Positions 37,046 to 46,774 of a stretch of 64,000 nucleotides of DNA are shown here, piece after piece. The DNA comes from UBA11872 sp965198285 (GTDB lineage Bacteria; Chloroflexota; UBA11872). The position numbers were made by a program, and so were the translations under genes. Positions within the stretch are counted from its first letter, which is position 1. Each line of letters opens with the position of its first letter. The notes below the pieces were generated by a model. That model had not been told where the DNA came from. It did not search any database and saw only the letters and a program-made list of their open reading frames with translations. The stretch is taken from the NCBI GenBank assembly GCA_965198285.1, contig OZ240251.1, forward strand, positions 3,410,001-3,474,000. The letters are read 5' to 3'.

Positions 37046-37831
37046 TCACCTTCGGCGCGACGTGTACGAGTACAGGGTGCCGATCTGTTCGTATCCCACC
37101 AGCGGATACAGCATCGCCCCGGTGTGACTCGCGGCCAGCACGGCCAGTTGCGAGCCGTGCGATCGGTCGTCGCGCAGCATCCGGCACATCAGCGCTCTAC
37201 CGATGCCGCGTCGCCGGTACTCGAGCTTCACGTACAGATTGGCGCACCAGGTCGCCCCGGCCACCTCGATGCTGCTCACCCAACCCACCGGATCGCCATC
37301 CACCAGGGCAGCGTACATACGCAACGGGGCGTCCGGCGTGAGGTGTTCGGGAAGGATCTGCCGCCGGCGGACCGCCGTGTTCACTTGGTTCGCCAGCGCA
37401 GGGTCTAGCACTCGCACAATCTCGGTTGGCGGCGCGAACCGCCGAATCCGTCGCAAGCGATGCACCATAATCGGCTCGGTGAACCCCAGGCGGTAGCCAA
37501 GCTCCCGGTAGCCGGAGCGCAGCGACTCATCGGACTCCCCAGCCGCACAGATCGCGCAAATGGCGTACCGGCCACGCGTGTGCCGGCCGATAATTCGCAC
37601 GACCTTCTCCGGCGCCACCCCGTGCGAGATCCACTCCTCCCGGCGATACCGCCCGCTCTTCCGCGGAGCGTCGCGCGTCACCCATAGCCCCTCCACGCGC
37701 TCGGCCAGATAGGGATGCGTGAAGCTGCGCGTGAAGCAGATCCCGTGCGCAAAAGCCTCAGGCGCCGTTTCCAGAAGGCGCTCAGCCTCTGCTTCGTGCA
37801 AGGTGCGTTTCCGCGGTACGCGAGCGAACAT
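37046..37831 (-). CDS. GNAT family N-acetyltransferase
   Basis: 261 residues from ATG 37831; an ATG at 37927 opens a longer frame whose extra residues look non-coding. The C-terminal half holds the GNAT core (ANLYVKLEYRRRGIGRALMCRML, then GSQLAVLAASHTGAMLYPLVGYEQIGTLYSY). The N-terminal half (ERLLETAPEAFAHGICFTRSFTHPYL) is a second, degenerate GNAT-like or DUF4081-type domain, as in two-domain acetyltransferases. Substrate unknown. Confidence 0.82.
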   Translation of the reverse strand: MFARVPRKRTLHEAEAERLLETAPEAFAHGICFTRSFTHPYLAERVEGLWVTRDAPRKSGRYRREEWISHGVAPEKVVRIIGRHTRGRYAICAICAAGESDESLRSGYRELGYRLGFTEPIMVHRLRRIRRFAPPTEIVRVLDPALANQVNTAVRRRQILPEHLTPDAPLRMYAALVDGDPVGWVSSIEVAGATWCANLYVKLEYRRRGIGRALMCRMLRDDRSHGSQLAVLAASHTGAMLYPLVGYEQIGTLYSYTSRRR

Positions 37832-38012
37832 TCCGGGACAGCCCGAGCTTACACGGCGGCCTTGTGGCTCCCCTTGCGCAACCCTTTTGACAACCGCCCA
37901 CCGCCAGGACCGGGAGAATAAGTCCACATGTTTGAATTGGTTACTACGCTCGCGCTGCTTCGAAAAAGCGGAAGCTCGGATCGGCCTTGTCTTCCCATCT
38001 CCAGACGAACTG

Positions 38013-38921
38013 TCAGGACCGGGCCATCACACTCGTGAGTGGACCAGACTCCGACTCACCATAGGTTGAGGAAGCGGTGTACTGATAGAAGAGGTTGGTG
38101 AGCGGTTTTCGAGACTGATCGCAATAGCCCTTGTCAATGTACCGACGCAATCTTTTCATCCGGCGGGGACCTGCCGTCTGCACCAGGTAGTCGGAATAGA
38201 CTCTGTGCCCGGCCTTCATGTAGGGCAGACGTACGTCGGTTTGCCCTTCAACAAAGCTACTATGCCATTCGGCAATTGGGTTAAAGTAGTGGATGCTGAG
38301 CATCCGACGGCCGGCCCATCCGCCGAAGGATGAGTGAAAGAGCGCGTGGCGGAACACGCATACATCACCAGGCTCACTCTCAAGCGCATAACATCCAGGA
38401 ACATCGAGCGAAGTCAAGTCGTAGAGGCCGGTATGTCTTGCCTTGTCCAGGCCATCGTGAAACGGGAGATGATGGCTGCCGGGGATAACGTTCAGACAGC
38501 CGGTGTCCGCGGTAACCGGATCCAGATAGAAGGCCATATGTATGCCCGGGAAGAGAAGGCCGCCATCGCTATGCCATCGCGTATTGCCGACGAAGAGATG
38601 ACCTCCTGAGCTGTGGTAGTTGCAATCCTCGCCGATGAGGCCTTCGGCAATATCGTTAATCCGGCGATCATCGATTAGCTGATCGAACCAGGCATCACCT
38701 TCGGTTACCGGATAGATGTGCAGACTTCTGGTGCCGTCGTATCCGGTCTCCGCCACTGCCGCGTCCATGACCCGCATGAAAGCGGCTTCTAGCTCCGCCA
38801 CCTCGCTCGGCGAGAACAGCTGGCGAAAAACCTGAAAGCCCATCAATTCAAACCAACGCTTATCGTCCTGTGTAACAAGATTGGTCGACTCGGCTGTTCT
38901 CTCGGCTGATTGGTCGGACAA
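38013..38921 (-). CDS. Phytanoyl-CoA dioxygenase (PhyH) family protein
   Basis: 302 residues, an Fe(II)/2-oxoglutarate-dependent oxygenase. The iron triad is visible as RWHSDGG (H-x-D) and the distal FRHALFHSS, followed by GRRMLSIHYFNP with the 2-oxoglutarate-binding Arg. FELMGFQVFRQLFSPSEV is the usual N-terminus. Substrates in the family range widely. Its GC content is visibly lower than its neighbours, which may mean recent acquisition. A decayed toxin fragment and tRNA-Asn lie upstream. Confidence 0.9.
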   Translation of the reverse strand: MSDQSAERTAESTNLVTQDDKRWFELMGFQVFRQLFSPSEVAELEAAFMRVMDAAVAETGYDGTRSLHIYPVTEGDAWFDQLIDDRRINDIAEGLIGEDCNYHSSGGHLFVGNTRWHSDGGLLFPGIHMAFYLDPVTADTGCLNVIPGSHHLPFHDGLDKARHTGLYDLTSLDVPGCYALESEPGDVCVFRHALFHSSFGGWAGRRMLSIHYFNPIAEWHSSFVEGQTDVRLPYMKAGHRVYSDYLVQTAGPRRMKRLRRYIDKGYCDQSRKPLTNLFYQYTASSTYGESESGPLTSVMARS

Positions 38922-39022
38922 CCTCGCACCCCCTTCACCATGCGGGCCCCACGCCTACACCGGTCAGATCAGGCCGAATCTCAAAACAACCGCCCGAGCC
39001 CACCATACCTTCACCAGCGGCG

Positions 39023-39142
39023 CTAGGCCGCCCGTCGATTCGCCACTCGCACCGCCAGGACCACAAGCGTATCGGCGAGGACCTCGTACACGACGCGATA
39101 GTCGCCATTGCGCCATCAACCCACAATCTCGGCTCGCGGCTA
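39023..39142 (-). pseudogene. RelE/ParE-type toxin C-terminal fragment
   Basis: The minus strand encodes WRNGDYRVVYEVLADTLVV and then LAVRVANRRAA followed by a stop. This matches the conserved end of RelE/ParE toxins (GDYRVVYEV...VLxVxxR). In the same frame a TGA sits just before WRNGD, and no start or antitoxin is seen, so this is a relic. The rest of 38922-39377 shows no supported gene. Confidence 0.5.
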
Positions 39143-39377
39143 TGCACCAAACTCGCAGCCTCCCGCCCGCGCGTCGCGATCGGCCCGTCGGTGCTTGAGT
39201 TTCAGGTTGGTCGCTATGCGCCAGGCGAGGTACTTCTCCTTGGCGCCTGCGGCGGTCGGTTCAACGATGCTTGAAACCAGGCGCCGGTACACCGACAAGG
39301 TCGTCGCACGGTCGGCTGCTTCCGACGCAACAACGAGGATTGATGCGGAAATCAGCGGTTCGCGCCGATACGCCTGC

Positions 39378-39452
39378 TGGCTCCTCGGGCAGGACTCGAA
39401 CCTGCAACCCTGCGGTTAACAGCCGCACGCTCTACCATTGAGCTACCGAGGA
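39378..39452 (-). tRNA. tRNA-Asn (anticodon GTT), CCA encoded
   Basis: Acceptor TCCTCGG/CCGAGGA, anticodon stem TGCGG/CCGCA with loop CTGTTAA (anticodon GTT), T-arm GGTTCGAGTCC, discriminator G and an encoded CCA. Confidence 0.95.
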
Positions 39453-39513
39453 ATGGCGTTCCTAGCTCAGGGCCTTGCAGCAGCGGCCCGCGTTGCGGGT
39501 GGCCGCCGTATCG

Positions 39514-39624
39514 TCAGGCGCCCGATTCGGACTCGTCGTCGACGCCCATGAGGCTCTTGGCCTTTCGAAACGCGACTGCCAGAACCCCAAGGATGACCGC
39601 GAGCATTCCCAGCTTTCGAATCAT
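39514..39624 (-). CDS. Possible 36-residue single-pass membrane peptide
   Basis: MIRKLGMLAVILGVLAVAFRKAKSLMGVDDESESGA has a basic start, one hydrophobic segment, a basic stop-transfer region and an acidic tail. This composition is plausible for a small membrane protein, but no ribosome binding site or homologue can be shown. The frame is open further upstream without protein-like sequence. Confidence 0.35.
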   Translation of the reverse strand: MIRKLGMLAVILGVLAVAFRKAKSLMGVDDESESGA

Positions 39625-39792
39625 TGGATTTTGCCTGTGGGTGATCAGAGCGATAGGGAACCCCGCGAGAATAGCAGAGACCTTTCGAGTGCCCCGCAGC
39701 TGAACCGAGCGGCGGGAGGCACGCGGACTCCAGCAACCGCAGCCCGGGTCGCCGCAGCTAGACTTGGCTGATCCCCGCACCGCGGCGCCCGC

Positions 39793-41076
39793 ATGACCGA
39801 CGTGCAGACATTTCTTTCCGTGGACGACGCCCTGGAACGCATCCTGCGCGGGTTCGCTCCCCTGCCGGCGCAGAACGTTCCGCTTGAAGAGGCTCTGGGG
39901 CTGATCGCCGCCGAGGACGTGCTGGCGCGGGACAACGTGCCGGGGTTCGACAACTCGGCGTTCGACGGCTACGCGGTCCAGGCGGCCGACCTAGCCCAGG
40001 CGTCCGAGGCAACGCCGGCGCAACTGCGGGTGGTTGACGAGATTCCAGCCGGCCGGGTGAGTCCGGTAACACTGCAACCAGGCGAAGCAGCGCGGATTAT
40101 GACCGGCGCCCCGATTCCGGCAGGCGCCGACGCGGTCGTGCCGTTCGAGGACACGGACCGGACCGACTGGGGCCACCTGGGCACGGACCCGCAGAGCGAC
40201 GACACCGACCGCCGGGTGGTGGCGGTCCTCGAGCGGGCCGAGGGGGGGGAGAACGTCCGCCCCTCGGGCGGCGACATCCGAGCGGGCTCCGTCGTGGTCG
40301 CCGCGGGCCGTCGCCTGGGACCAGCGGAAATCGGGGTTCTCGGGTCGGTTGGGGTATCCACGGTCCGAGCGCACCCACGCTCCACCGCAGCCATCGTGCC
40401 CACCGGGGACGAGATCGTTGAGATCGACGCGGGCATCCGCGCCGGTCAGGTGCGCAATAGCAACGCCTGGGCGCTGGAAGCCGCCACACGTGCGCTGGGC
40501 GCCGAACCCCGGCGTCTGCCGATAACCGGCGACACGATAGAGGCGCTGCAAGCCGCTCTGGCCAGCGCCGCGGCCTCCGACGTGATCGTGACCATCGGCG
40601 GCGTGTCGATGGGCGACTACGACCTCGTCACGAACGTGCTGGGTTCCGAGGGCCGGATGGATTTCTGGCAGATCAACATGCGGCCCGGCAAGCCGCTGGC
40701 CTTCGGTCAGGTGCATGGCACGCCCGTGATCGGGCTGCCCGGCAACCCGGTGTCCAGCATGGTCTGCTTTGCACTGTTCGTACGGCCGGCCCTGCTGCGC
40801 CTTATGGGTCACCGCGATCTGACCCACCCCTCCGTGCGGGCGGTGGCTGCCGAGCGGCTGCGCAGCGCCCAGGGCAAGCGCACCTTCGTGCGCGTACAGG
40901 TGCGACGCGCCAACGGCGACCTGGTGTGCACGTCGGCGGGCGATCAAAGTTCCTACCGCATGTCGTCCCTGGTGGCAGGAAATGGTCTGGCGGTGCTGCG
41001 CGAAGGCCAAACGATCGAACCGGGCGAACCCGTTGAAGTCCTGGCTCTCGACCCACAGGCGCTCCTCCAACTCTGA
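39793..41076 (+). CDS. moeA: Molybdopterin molybdenumtransferase
   Basis: 427 residues. It inserts molybdate into adenylylated molybdopterin, the last step of Mo-cofactor synthesis. Signatures are VPGFDNSAFDGYA, ARIMTGAPIPAGADAVVPFED, the MoCF-domain VPTGDEIVEI and TIGGVSMGDYDLV, and the C-terminal GLPGNPVSSMVCF. PGFDNSAF has Phe where Met is usual (DNSAMDG). The copy is full length and stands alone; tRNA-Val follows after 30 nt. Confidence 0.95.
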   Translation: MTDVQTFLSVDDALERILRGFAPLPAQNVPLEEALGLIAAEDVLARDNVPGFDNSAFDGYAVQAADLAQASEATPAQLRVVDEIPAGRVSPVTLQPGEAARIMTGAPIPAGADAVVPFEDTDRTDWGHLGTDPQSDDTDRRVVAVLERAEGGENVRPSGGDIRAGSVVVAAGRRLGPAEIGVLGSVGVSTVRAHPRSTAAIVPTGDEIVEIDAGIRAGQVRNSNAWALEAATRALGAEPRRLPITGDTIEALQAALASAAASDVIVTIGGVSMGDYDLVTNVLGSEGRMDFWQINMRPGKPLAFGQVHGTPVIGLPGNPVSSMVCFALFVRPALLRLMGHRDLTHPSVRAVAAERLRSAQGKRTFVRVQVRRANGDLVCTSAGDQSSYRMSSLVAGNGLAVLREGQTIEPGEPVEVLALDPQALLQL

Positions 41077-41106
41077 CGGACAAGCGTTGATACGATGCAT
41101 CCCATC

Positions 41107-41183
41107 GGGCGCGTAGCTCAGCTGGTTAGAGCGCGCGGTTCACATCCGCGAGGTCATAGGTTCGAGTCCTATCGCGCCCACCA
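41107..41183 (+). tRNA. tRNA-Val (anticodon CAC), CCA encoded
   Basis: Acceptor GGGCGCG/CGCGCCC, anticodon stem CGCGG/CCGCG with loop TTCACAT (anticodon CAC), T-arm GGTTCGAGTCC, discriminator A and an encoded CCA. Confidence 0.95.
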
Positions 41184-41400
41184 ATCTGGACGAATTGCCC
41201 GACGTGTGCTGCCACAATGAACCGCATCGGTCCGAACTGCGGAGGCGATCGGATAGCGCGTCCCCGCCGGCGCGCAAGCAGAGTTCAGCACCAGAGTCGT
41301 CGAGCTTCGGGTGTTTAACATCGACATCGAGGGTTCCTCGACGACTCATCCCGGGACGTCCGTTGCCTGCCTCAGATGGCCGTTGGCCGCCTCGCTCGGC

Positions 41401-42300
41401 CTACGCAGAGATCAGCGTCCGAACGACCTCCACGGCTCGCCCGACATCCACCCCTACGGCCACGTTGACCGGCCCGTCACCGTAACTGGCGACGGTGAGT
41501 CCCCGCTGGTTCCCGTCCGTCACGACCGATACCTGAGCCCGCCGATACGTCAGGATGTCGGGCTCGATGGCCGCTGCCACGGCCAGCGGATCGTGTAGAT
41601 AAAACTCCTGCGCGTCAGCTCGCTCTCGAAACCTATCCACCAGGATGCGGTTGGCCAGGTCGGCAGACTTGGTCGTGCCCTCAAACCACTGCGGACCGTC
41701 GCGACGGTGCATGAATGTCCGCTGGGTCACATCAAGACCAACGAGCGTGACTGGCACCCCCGTCGTGAAGACCGCGTTTGCAGACCACGGGTCTTCATAG
41801 ATGTTGAACTCCGCATGGGCTGTGACGTTCCCCGGAACCTCCACTGCCCCGCCCATGACGACGATCTCTGAGACAGCGTTCGCGATGTCCGGGCGACCGT
41901 CCAGCGCCGCGGCCACATTTGTCAGCGGCCCGAGCGCGATGACGCTCAAGCGCCCCGGTAATGTTGAAACGCGGTCGCGAATGAAATCGACTGCGTCCGC
42001 TGGATGCGGTTTCAACGTCGTGGCGGGCAAATGGACGCCCAGCCCCTCCATGCCGTGAACGTGGTACGCATGCGTAAACGAGCCACGCGCAGGCCGGTCA
42101 GCGCCAACGGCAATTGGCACTTCACGCCACCTAGCCACATGGTCGACCAGCCGAAGCGCGTTGTTGGTCGTCTCTGCCAGGGTCGCGTTTCCGCCAACCG
42201 TTGTGATGCCCTCTATGAGCAGGTCGGGACAGTTCAGCGCCATCAGGAGCGCCAGGGCATCGTCAGTTCCGGGGTCGGTGTCAACAACCACCCTTCGCAT
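41401..42300 (-). CDS. Inosine-uridine preferring nucleoside hydrolase
   Basis: 299 residues from the ATG at 42300; a GTG at 42318 adds six. It cleaves ribonucleosides to base and ribose. The Ca2+-binding signature VVDTDPGTDDALALL is at the N-terminus, with GITTVGGNA, HGMEGLG, IALGPLTNVAAAL, EFNIYEDPWSANAVF and the late LHDPLAVAAAI Asp. Full length for the family. It stands alone between tRNA-Val and a decayed gene. Confidence 0.93.
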   Translation of the reverse strand: MRRVVVDTDPGTDDALALLMALNCPDLLIEGITTVGGNATLAETTNNALRLVDHVARWREVPIAVGADRPARGSFTHAYHVHGMEGLGVHLPATTLKPHPADAVDFIRDRVSTLPGRLSVIALGPLTNVAAALDGRPDIANAVSEIVVMGGAVEVPGNVTAHAEFNIYEDPWSANAVFTTGVPVTLVGLDVTQRTFMHRRDGPQWFEGTTKSADLANRILVDRFRERADAQEFYLHDPLAVAAAIEPDILTYRRAQVSVVTDGNQRGLTVASYGDGPVNVAVGVDVGRAVEVVRTLISA

Positions 42301-42506
42301 ACGCTTTACCCTCGACACGTAGCAGCGCGAGTCACACTTCTACTCTAGCTTCGAAGCGTCCTAACCTTGCTCGACGACGGGAGCCCTCGACTCGCACCAA
42401 AGAGTCGACATCAAGACCGAGTACCGGTGAGGTCACGGCTCAGTACGCTTTGGCTTACTCTGGCGTCTCCGGGCTGCCACCGGTACGCCGACCCAATAGC
42501 ACCGCA

Positions 42507-42820
42507 ATGAACGACTCGATCATCGTTGGCGGCGCCGCCGCCGTGGTTGCAGCCGCGCTGGCCGCGGCGGCCAGCGTCGGGATCGGCCGCCAGACGGGCC
42601 AGCAGCACGACACCCAGGACGACTTAGCCGGACGCATGGCCCGAGACCTGATGGTCGTCTGTGACCTGCTGGCCGACCGCTTGGCCTAAACCTGGCCGGC
42701 CCGGCGTCCGGCGCCGGCGATAGCGACGCGGCGTACCACCACGTTCGCGAGTCGACCGAAACAGTCCCGCGGCAAGCCGGCGCCTCGGCCAAGACAGCGC
42801 TGGTGGCTTTGCCAGGTGCC
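42507..42820 (+). pseudogene. Decayed copy of the unknown membrane protein at 47075
   Basis: MNDSIIVGGAAAVVAAALAA, then GRMARDLMVV and CDLLADRLA, match 47075-47545 closely. It then meets TAA at 42687-42689 where the other copy reads KIW. Similarity continues after the stop in another frame (YHHVRESTE, RQAGASAKTAL), so a stop and at least one indel have broken it. It lies just past the 3' end of the dmdA-like gene, in the same orientation as the intact copy on the other side of that gene pair. Confidence 0.75.
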
Positions 42821-42851
42821 AGAGCGGTGGATGCCCCGTGCCGGAGATCCC

Positions 42852-44093
42852 TCACAGAACGGTCTTGGGACGCTCCTTGGTCGGGTCGACGAACGGCACC
42901 CGCACCACTTGAGCGTCGACAATTCCGTCCTTGGACAGTTGGACTTTCACGCGTGTGCCACGTTGCCAATGGGAGCGCGGCATCACCGCCAGGGCAATGT
43001 TCGACTGTTGATTCGGCGACCAGAACGCGCTGGTCACGTAGCCCACGTCTGCTCCGGACTCCTCGTCGCTGACAAGGTAGAAATCCTCGTTGTACCAGGT
43101 CAGCGGCTGGCCCCCGACCTTTAGCCCAACCAGCCGCTGATTGACGCCTTCGGCCTTGATTCTGGCCAGCGCATCCTTGCCGATGAAGTTGTCCTTCTTG
43201 AGGTCCACCTGCCAGCCAAGCCGAACTTCAAATGGATTGTTCTCGATGTCCAGGTCCTGACCGTAGGACAGGATTCCAGCCTCGATTCGACGGATGTGAC
43301 TTGGAGCGATCACCTGCAGGTTGAACTCTCGTCCCTGCTCCAGGATGTGCGGCCACACGTCGTCGGCATGGCGCATCGCGTCGTGCAGGTAGATTTCGAA
43401 CCCGACTTCAGCGGAGAAGCCCGTGCGAGAAATCGTAACCGCATGCCCGTTCAGCGTGTCGTGGATCAGGCCGTAATACGGGATGTTCCTGATGTGGGCG
43501 CCGAACATCTTCTCCATCAGCAATGCCGACTTGGGACCTTGGATCTGGACTGGAGACACGTCAATCTCGTGAATGTCAACGTTGAATTTGGCATGGGAGT
43601 TGACACCCTGCGCCCAGAGCAACACGTCAGAGTCGGAGATACTGAACCAGAACTCGTCGTCGGCCACTCGCAGCAGAACTGGATCGTTGATAACGCCGCC
43701 ATACTGGTTGCAGAGAATCACGTAACGGGCCTGCATGGTCGGCACGCGCGTGTGGACGTCGCGGGTGATCACCATGTCCACAAAGTCCGCGGCGTCGGGA
43801 CCTTTAATTCGTATCTGTCGCTCGACCGCCACGTCCCACATGCTGACGTGCTCCGTCAGGTACTTGTACTCCTCAAGCATCCCTCCATCCGCGGGCTTGA
43901 TGTAGGCCCTAGGGTGGTACATGTGGTTATAGGTTGTATAGGCCCAGCATCCGGCCGCCTTTGACAGATGCCACCACGGAGACTTTCTGATTCGGGTGGA
44001 GATAAGCATCCGGGCGTCGCTGTTCCCACTTTGCCGCAGGTTAATCGGCAATTCGCGCCGTTTGAGACCGTCGATTACGAGACTCTGAGCCAT
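42852..44093 (-). CDS. DmdA-like/aminomethyltransferase (GcvT) family protein
   Basis: 413 residues of the folate-dependent GcvT fold. Several segments resemble DMSP demethylase DmdA more than glycine-cleavage T protein: AYTTYNHMYHP, EHVSMWDVAVERQIRIKGPDAADF, VINDPVLLRV, FWFSISDSDVLLWAQG and SPVQIQGPKSALLMEKMFG. It may transfer a methyl group from DMSP or a methylamine to tetrahydrofolate. The ATG at 44093 has GGAGG 7 nt upstream. It follows the FAD/GcvT dehydrogenase gene on the same strand (161-nt gap), so both may serve one methylated substrate. DmdA identity is not certain. Confidence 0.78.
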   Translation of the reverse strand: MAQSLVIDGLKRRELPINLRQSGNSDARMLISTRIRKSPWWHLSKAAGCWAYTTYNHMYHPRAYIKPADGGMLEEYKYLTEHVSMWDVAVERQIRIKGPDAADFVDMVITRDVHTRVPTMQARYVILCNQYGGVINDPVLLRVADDEFWFSISDSDVLLWAQGVNSHAKFNVDIHEIDVSPVQIQGPKSALLMEKMFGAHIRNIPYYGLIHDTLNGHAVTISRTGFSAEVGFEIYLHDAMRHADDVWPHILEQGREFNLQVIAPSHIRRIEAGILSYGQDLDIENNPFEVRLGWQVDLKKDNFIGKDALARIKAEGVNQRLVGLKVGGQPLTWYNEDFYLVSDEESGADVGYVTSAFWSPNQQSNIALAVMPRSHWQRGTRVKVQLSKDGIVDAQVVRVPFVDPTKERPKTVL

Positions 44094-44254
44094 CGGACGA
44101 CCTCCAGTCGTTTGGCAATTCTATTGCTTTGACATTGACGTGCTATCGACACGCCAATGGTTGGAGAATTCAGCGTTGTCTTACCTGCAATTGTTCTTAG
44201 GATATTCATCCTTACGTCAAGTTCCACCAGTAGCTGACACTTTCGTTTTTCGAG

Positions 44255-46723
44255 TCACGCCTTCATCTTCCTGCCTTGCGGATCGAAAAGAGGCTCCTGA
44301 GCCACCGTCGCCTTGAGGCGCTCACCAAAGTACAGCACGTCAACGCTTGTCCCCGGTTCAGTATGACTCATTGGCAGATAGCCATATGCGATGCCGCAAC
44401 CGATCGAGTGGCCGTAGTCGGCGCTCGTCACATAGCCCAGCACGCGGTCGCCGTCCATGATTGGTTCCTTACCCATCACGACGGCGCCTGGGTCGTCCAG
44501 CGTCATGCAACACAGCCGACGCCTCAGCCCCCGAGCTCGAATGTCTCGCAGCGCGTCCCTGCCGATGAAATCGCCCTTCCGCATCCGCACCGCGAATGCG
44601 GTACCGGCCTCATATGGGTTGAACTCGGTATGGATGTCGTTGCCCCAGAGCCGATAGCCCTTCTCGAGCCGCAGCGAGTCGAAGGCGCCGCCGCCCGCCG
44701 CGATGACGCCAAGCGGCTGGCCCGCCTCCCACAGGATGTCCCACAGCCGCAGTCCCTGCTCGACGGGCGCATAAATCTCCCAGCCGAGCTCACCGACGTA
44801 TGAAATGCGCAGCGCCAGCGTGGGGACTTCAGCTATCGCTATTGGCTTCGCGGTCATGTACGGGAATCCCGCGTCGGTCACGTCGTCCTCACAGACTCGG
44901 CTCAGCAGATCGCGCGCCCTCGGTCCCCACAGGCCGACGCAGCACTGCCCCGCCGAGATGTCGACAACCGTAGCCGAGCCGTCGTCGGGCAGGTGCGCCT
45001 GGATCCAACCGAGGTCGTGGAGGCCCATCGCTCCGCCTGTGACCACCATAAAGCGCCTCGCCCCTAGGCGTGTCACCGTCAGGTCGCACTTGATCCCGCC
45101 CCAGGGTGTGAGCATGGAAGTGTAGGTGATAGTCCCGACCGGCTTGTTCATCTCATTGGTCGTTAGACGCTGGAGCGCAGCAAGCGAACCGGGGCCGGTC
45201 ACTTCGAACGTGGCGAAGGGCGTCAGGTCGAACATGGCCACGCGTTCGCGTGTGGCCACGTGCTCGGCCGCCACCGTGGGCGACCACTCGCGCGCTTCCC
45301 AGCCGTCACGGGATTCGCCCGTAACTGCAAGCTGGTCAAGTAGCCCCTCATTCGCCTCGTACCACTGCGGACGCTCCCAACCCGCGTTCTCGAAGAAGAC
45401 GGCACCCAGTTCCCGCTGCCTCGAATAGAACGGCGACAGTCGCAGATTTCGAGGGTCGGCTATCTGTTGCCGCGGATGGATGATGTCGTACACCTCGCGA
45501 TACTGCTGAGCAGCTCGCGCCCGAACGTACGGGCGGCTGTAGGCGTGCGCGTGGAAACGCCGTATGTCGCACTCGCGAAGATCGGTGGTCGGCTCGCCGT
45601 TCACGATCCACTCGGCAACGGCCCTGCCGACGCCGCCACCGTGGGTGATCCATACGGCCTGCGCCGACCAGAATCCGCGGACCTGCGGCGACTCGCCGAG
45701 GACCGGAAATCCATCGGTGGTGAACGAGAAGATGCCGTTGAACTTGCGCGTCAACTCAACGCCGTTGAGGCAGGGCAGCACCTCACCTGCCGCCGCCATC
45801 GCCTTCTCAAAGTGATGCGGCGTGAACGGCATTTCAGACGGCGAGATCGGCGCAACGTCATGGTCGAGAAGATCATTGGCGTCAACCAGCAGCGGTTCGT
45901 GCTGGTATGACCCGATGCCATAGCAGTCGCCTTCCTGCCGGAAGTACATAGCCTCATCCTGGTGGCGCAAGAGTGGCCGCGTTATCTCTTCGGTCGCGCC
46001 GGCCAGTTCCGGGAGCGGCGTGGTAACGGCGTATAGGTGCTGCATCGGCGACAGCGGAATGGGCACGCCGGCCAGCCCGCCAACCTTTGGCGCCCAGATT
46101 CCGGTGGCGGCCACCACCAGGTCCGTATCGATGTCGCCATGGGTCGTCCGCAGCCCCTTGATCCGTCCGCGGACGACATCGAAGCCGGTAACTTTGACGT
46201 TGCCGTAGAACCTCGCGCCGTCTCGCTCCGCCTCCCGCGCCATCGCCTCGGCCGGCCTGGTCGCCTTCGTATGGATGTCGGACGGGACGTGCAACGCGCC
46301 CAATATGCGGTCGGAGAGCATTGGAATCAGACCGCGCGCTTCGTTAGGACCGATCAGATGGGCCTCCACGCCCCAACTCAAGCCGTATCCGGCCTTGCGC
46401 TTCAGATCGACGAGCCGCTCCGGTGTCCAGGCCACCTCAAGGCTGCCCACGGCCTTGGCGCATGGATCACCGTCGAGTTTCAACTGGGTCCACAAGTCCA
46501 CGCTATAGCGCGCGAAGCCCGTCATGGTCTTCGACGGATTGACCTGAAACACGAGCCCAGGGGCGTGAGACGTCGAGCCGCCGGTCTCGAACAGCGGCCC
46601 TTGCTCGACAACCACGATGTCTCGCCAGCCGAGCTTCGTCAGGTGGTACGCCACGCTGCAGCCGACGATCCCCGCGCCAATAATGGCCACCCTGGCGTGC
46701 TTTGGAAACATGATTGCGGACAC
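44255..46723 (-). CDS. Sarcosine/dimethylglycine dehydrogenase-like protein (FAD oxidoreductase + GcvT)
   Basis: 822 residues in two halves. Residues ~10-400 are an FAD-dependent DAO fold (VAIIGAGIVGCSVAYHL; GSTSHAPGL contains the His that carries covalent FAD in sarcosine and dimethylglycine dehydrogenases; AVWITHGGGVGRAVAEWIV). Residues ~440-820 are a GcvT domain (MFDLTPFATFEVTGPGSLAAL, LRISYVGELGWEIYAP, GLRRRLCCMTLDD). The family oxidatively demethylates N-methyl glycines and hands formaldehyde to tetrahydrofolate. GTG at 46723 or ATG at 46711. It is upstream of the dmdA-like gene. Confidence 0.88.
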   Translation of the reverse strand: MSAIMFPKHARVAIIGAGIVGCSVAYHLTKLGWRDIVVVEQGPLFETGGSTSHAPGLVFQVNPSKTMTGFARYSVDLWTQLKLDGDPCAKAVGSLEVAWTPERLVDLKRKAGYGLSWGVEAHLIGPNEARGLIPMLSDRILGALHVPSDIHTKATRPAEAMAREAERDGARFYGNVKVTGFDVVRGRIKGLRTTHGDIDTDLVVAATGIWAPKVGGLAGVPIPLSPMQHLYAVTTPLPELAGATEEITRPLLRHQDEAMYFRQEGDCYGIGSYQHEPLLVDANDLLDHDVAPISPSEMPFTPHHFEKAMAAAGEVLPCLNGVELTRKFNGIFSFTTDGFPVLGESPQVRGFWSAQAVWITHGGGVGRAVAEWIVNGEPTTDLRECDIRRFHAHAYSRPYVRARAAQQYREVYDIIHPRQQIADPRNLRLSPFYSRQRELGAVFFENAGWERPQWYEANEGLLDQLAVTGESRDGWEAREWSPTVAAEHVATRERVAMFDLTPFATFEVTGPGSLAALQRLTTNEMNKPVGTITYTSMLTPWGGIKCDLTVTRLGARRFMVVTGGAMGLHDLGWIQAHLPDDGSATVVDISAGQCCVGLWGPRARDLLSRVCEDDVTDAGFPYMTAKPIAIAEVPTLALRISYVGELGWEIYAPVEQGLRLWDILWEAGQPLGVIAAGGGAFDSLRLEKGYRLWGNDIHTEFNPYEAGTAFAVRMRKGDFIGRDALRDIRARGLRRRLCCMTLDDPGAVVMGKEPIMDGDRVLGYVTSADYGHSIGCGIAYGYLPMSHTEPGTSVDVLYFGERLKATVAQEPLFDPQGRKMKA

Positions 46724-46763
46724 GTCTCCCGCGTCAGGTCATGCGTGACGACAACCTAAGAAA

Positions 46764-46774
46764 CCTATCATAGG
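46764..46774. promoter_or_regulatory. Short palindrome upstream of dehydrogenase gene
   Basis: CCTAT-C-ATAGG, a perfect 5-bp inverted repeat 41 nt upstream of the GTG at 46723, in a locally AT-rich gap. It could be an operator for the sarcosine dehydrogenase-like gene, but this is weak evidence. The remainder of 46724-47074 shows no gene. Confidence 0.3.

Noticed and set aside
39150..39370. Possible antitoxin or integrase fragment next to the RelE relic
   Set aside because: The minus-strand frame (SILVVASEAADRATTLSVYR) has no start and no recognisable family.
39108..41349. Open frames with ends such as SNLQPCG (39108-39419, +) and GAIGLEPMTSRM (41140-41349, -), and GWGRWIRTT in 11131-11838 (-)
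   Set aside because: These peptides are translations across or antisense to tRNA genes and are well-known annotation artefacts.
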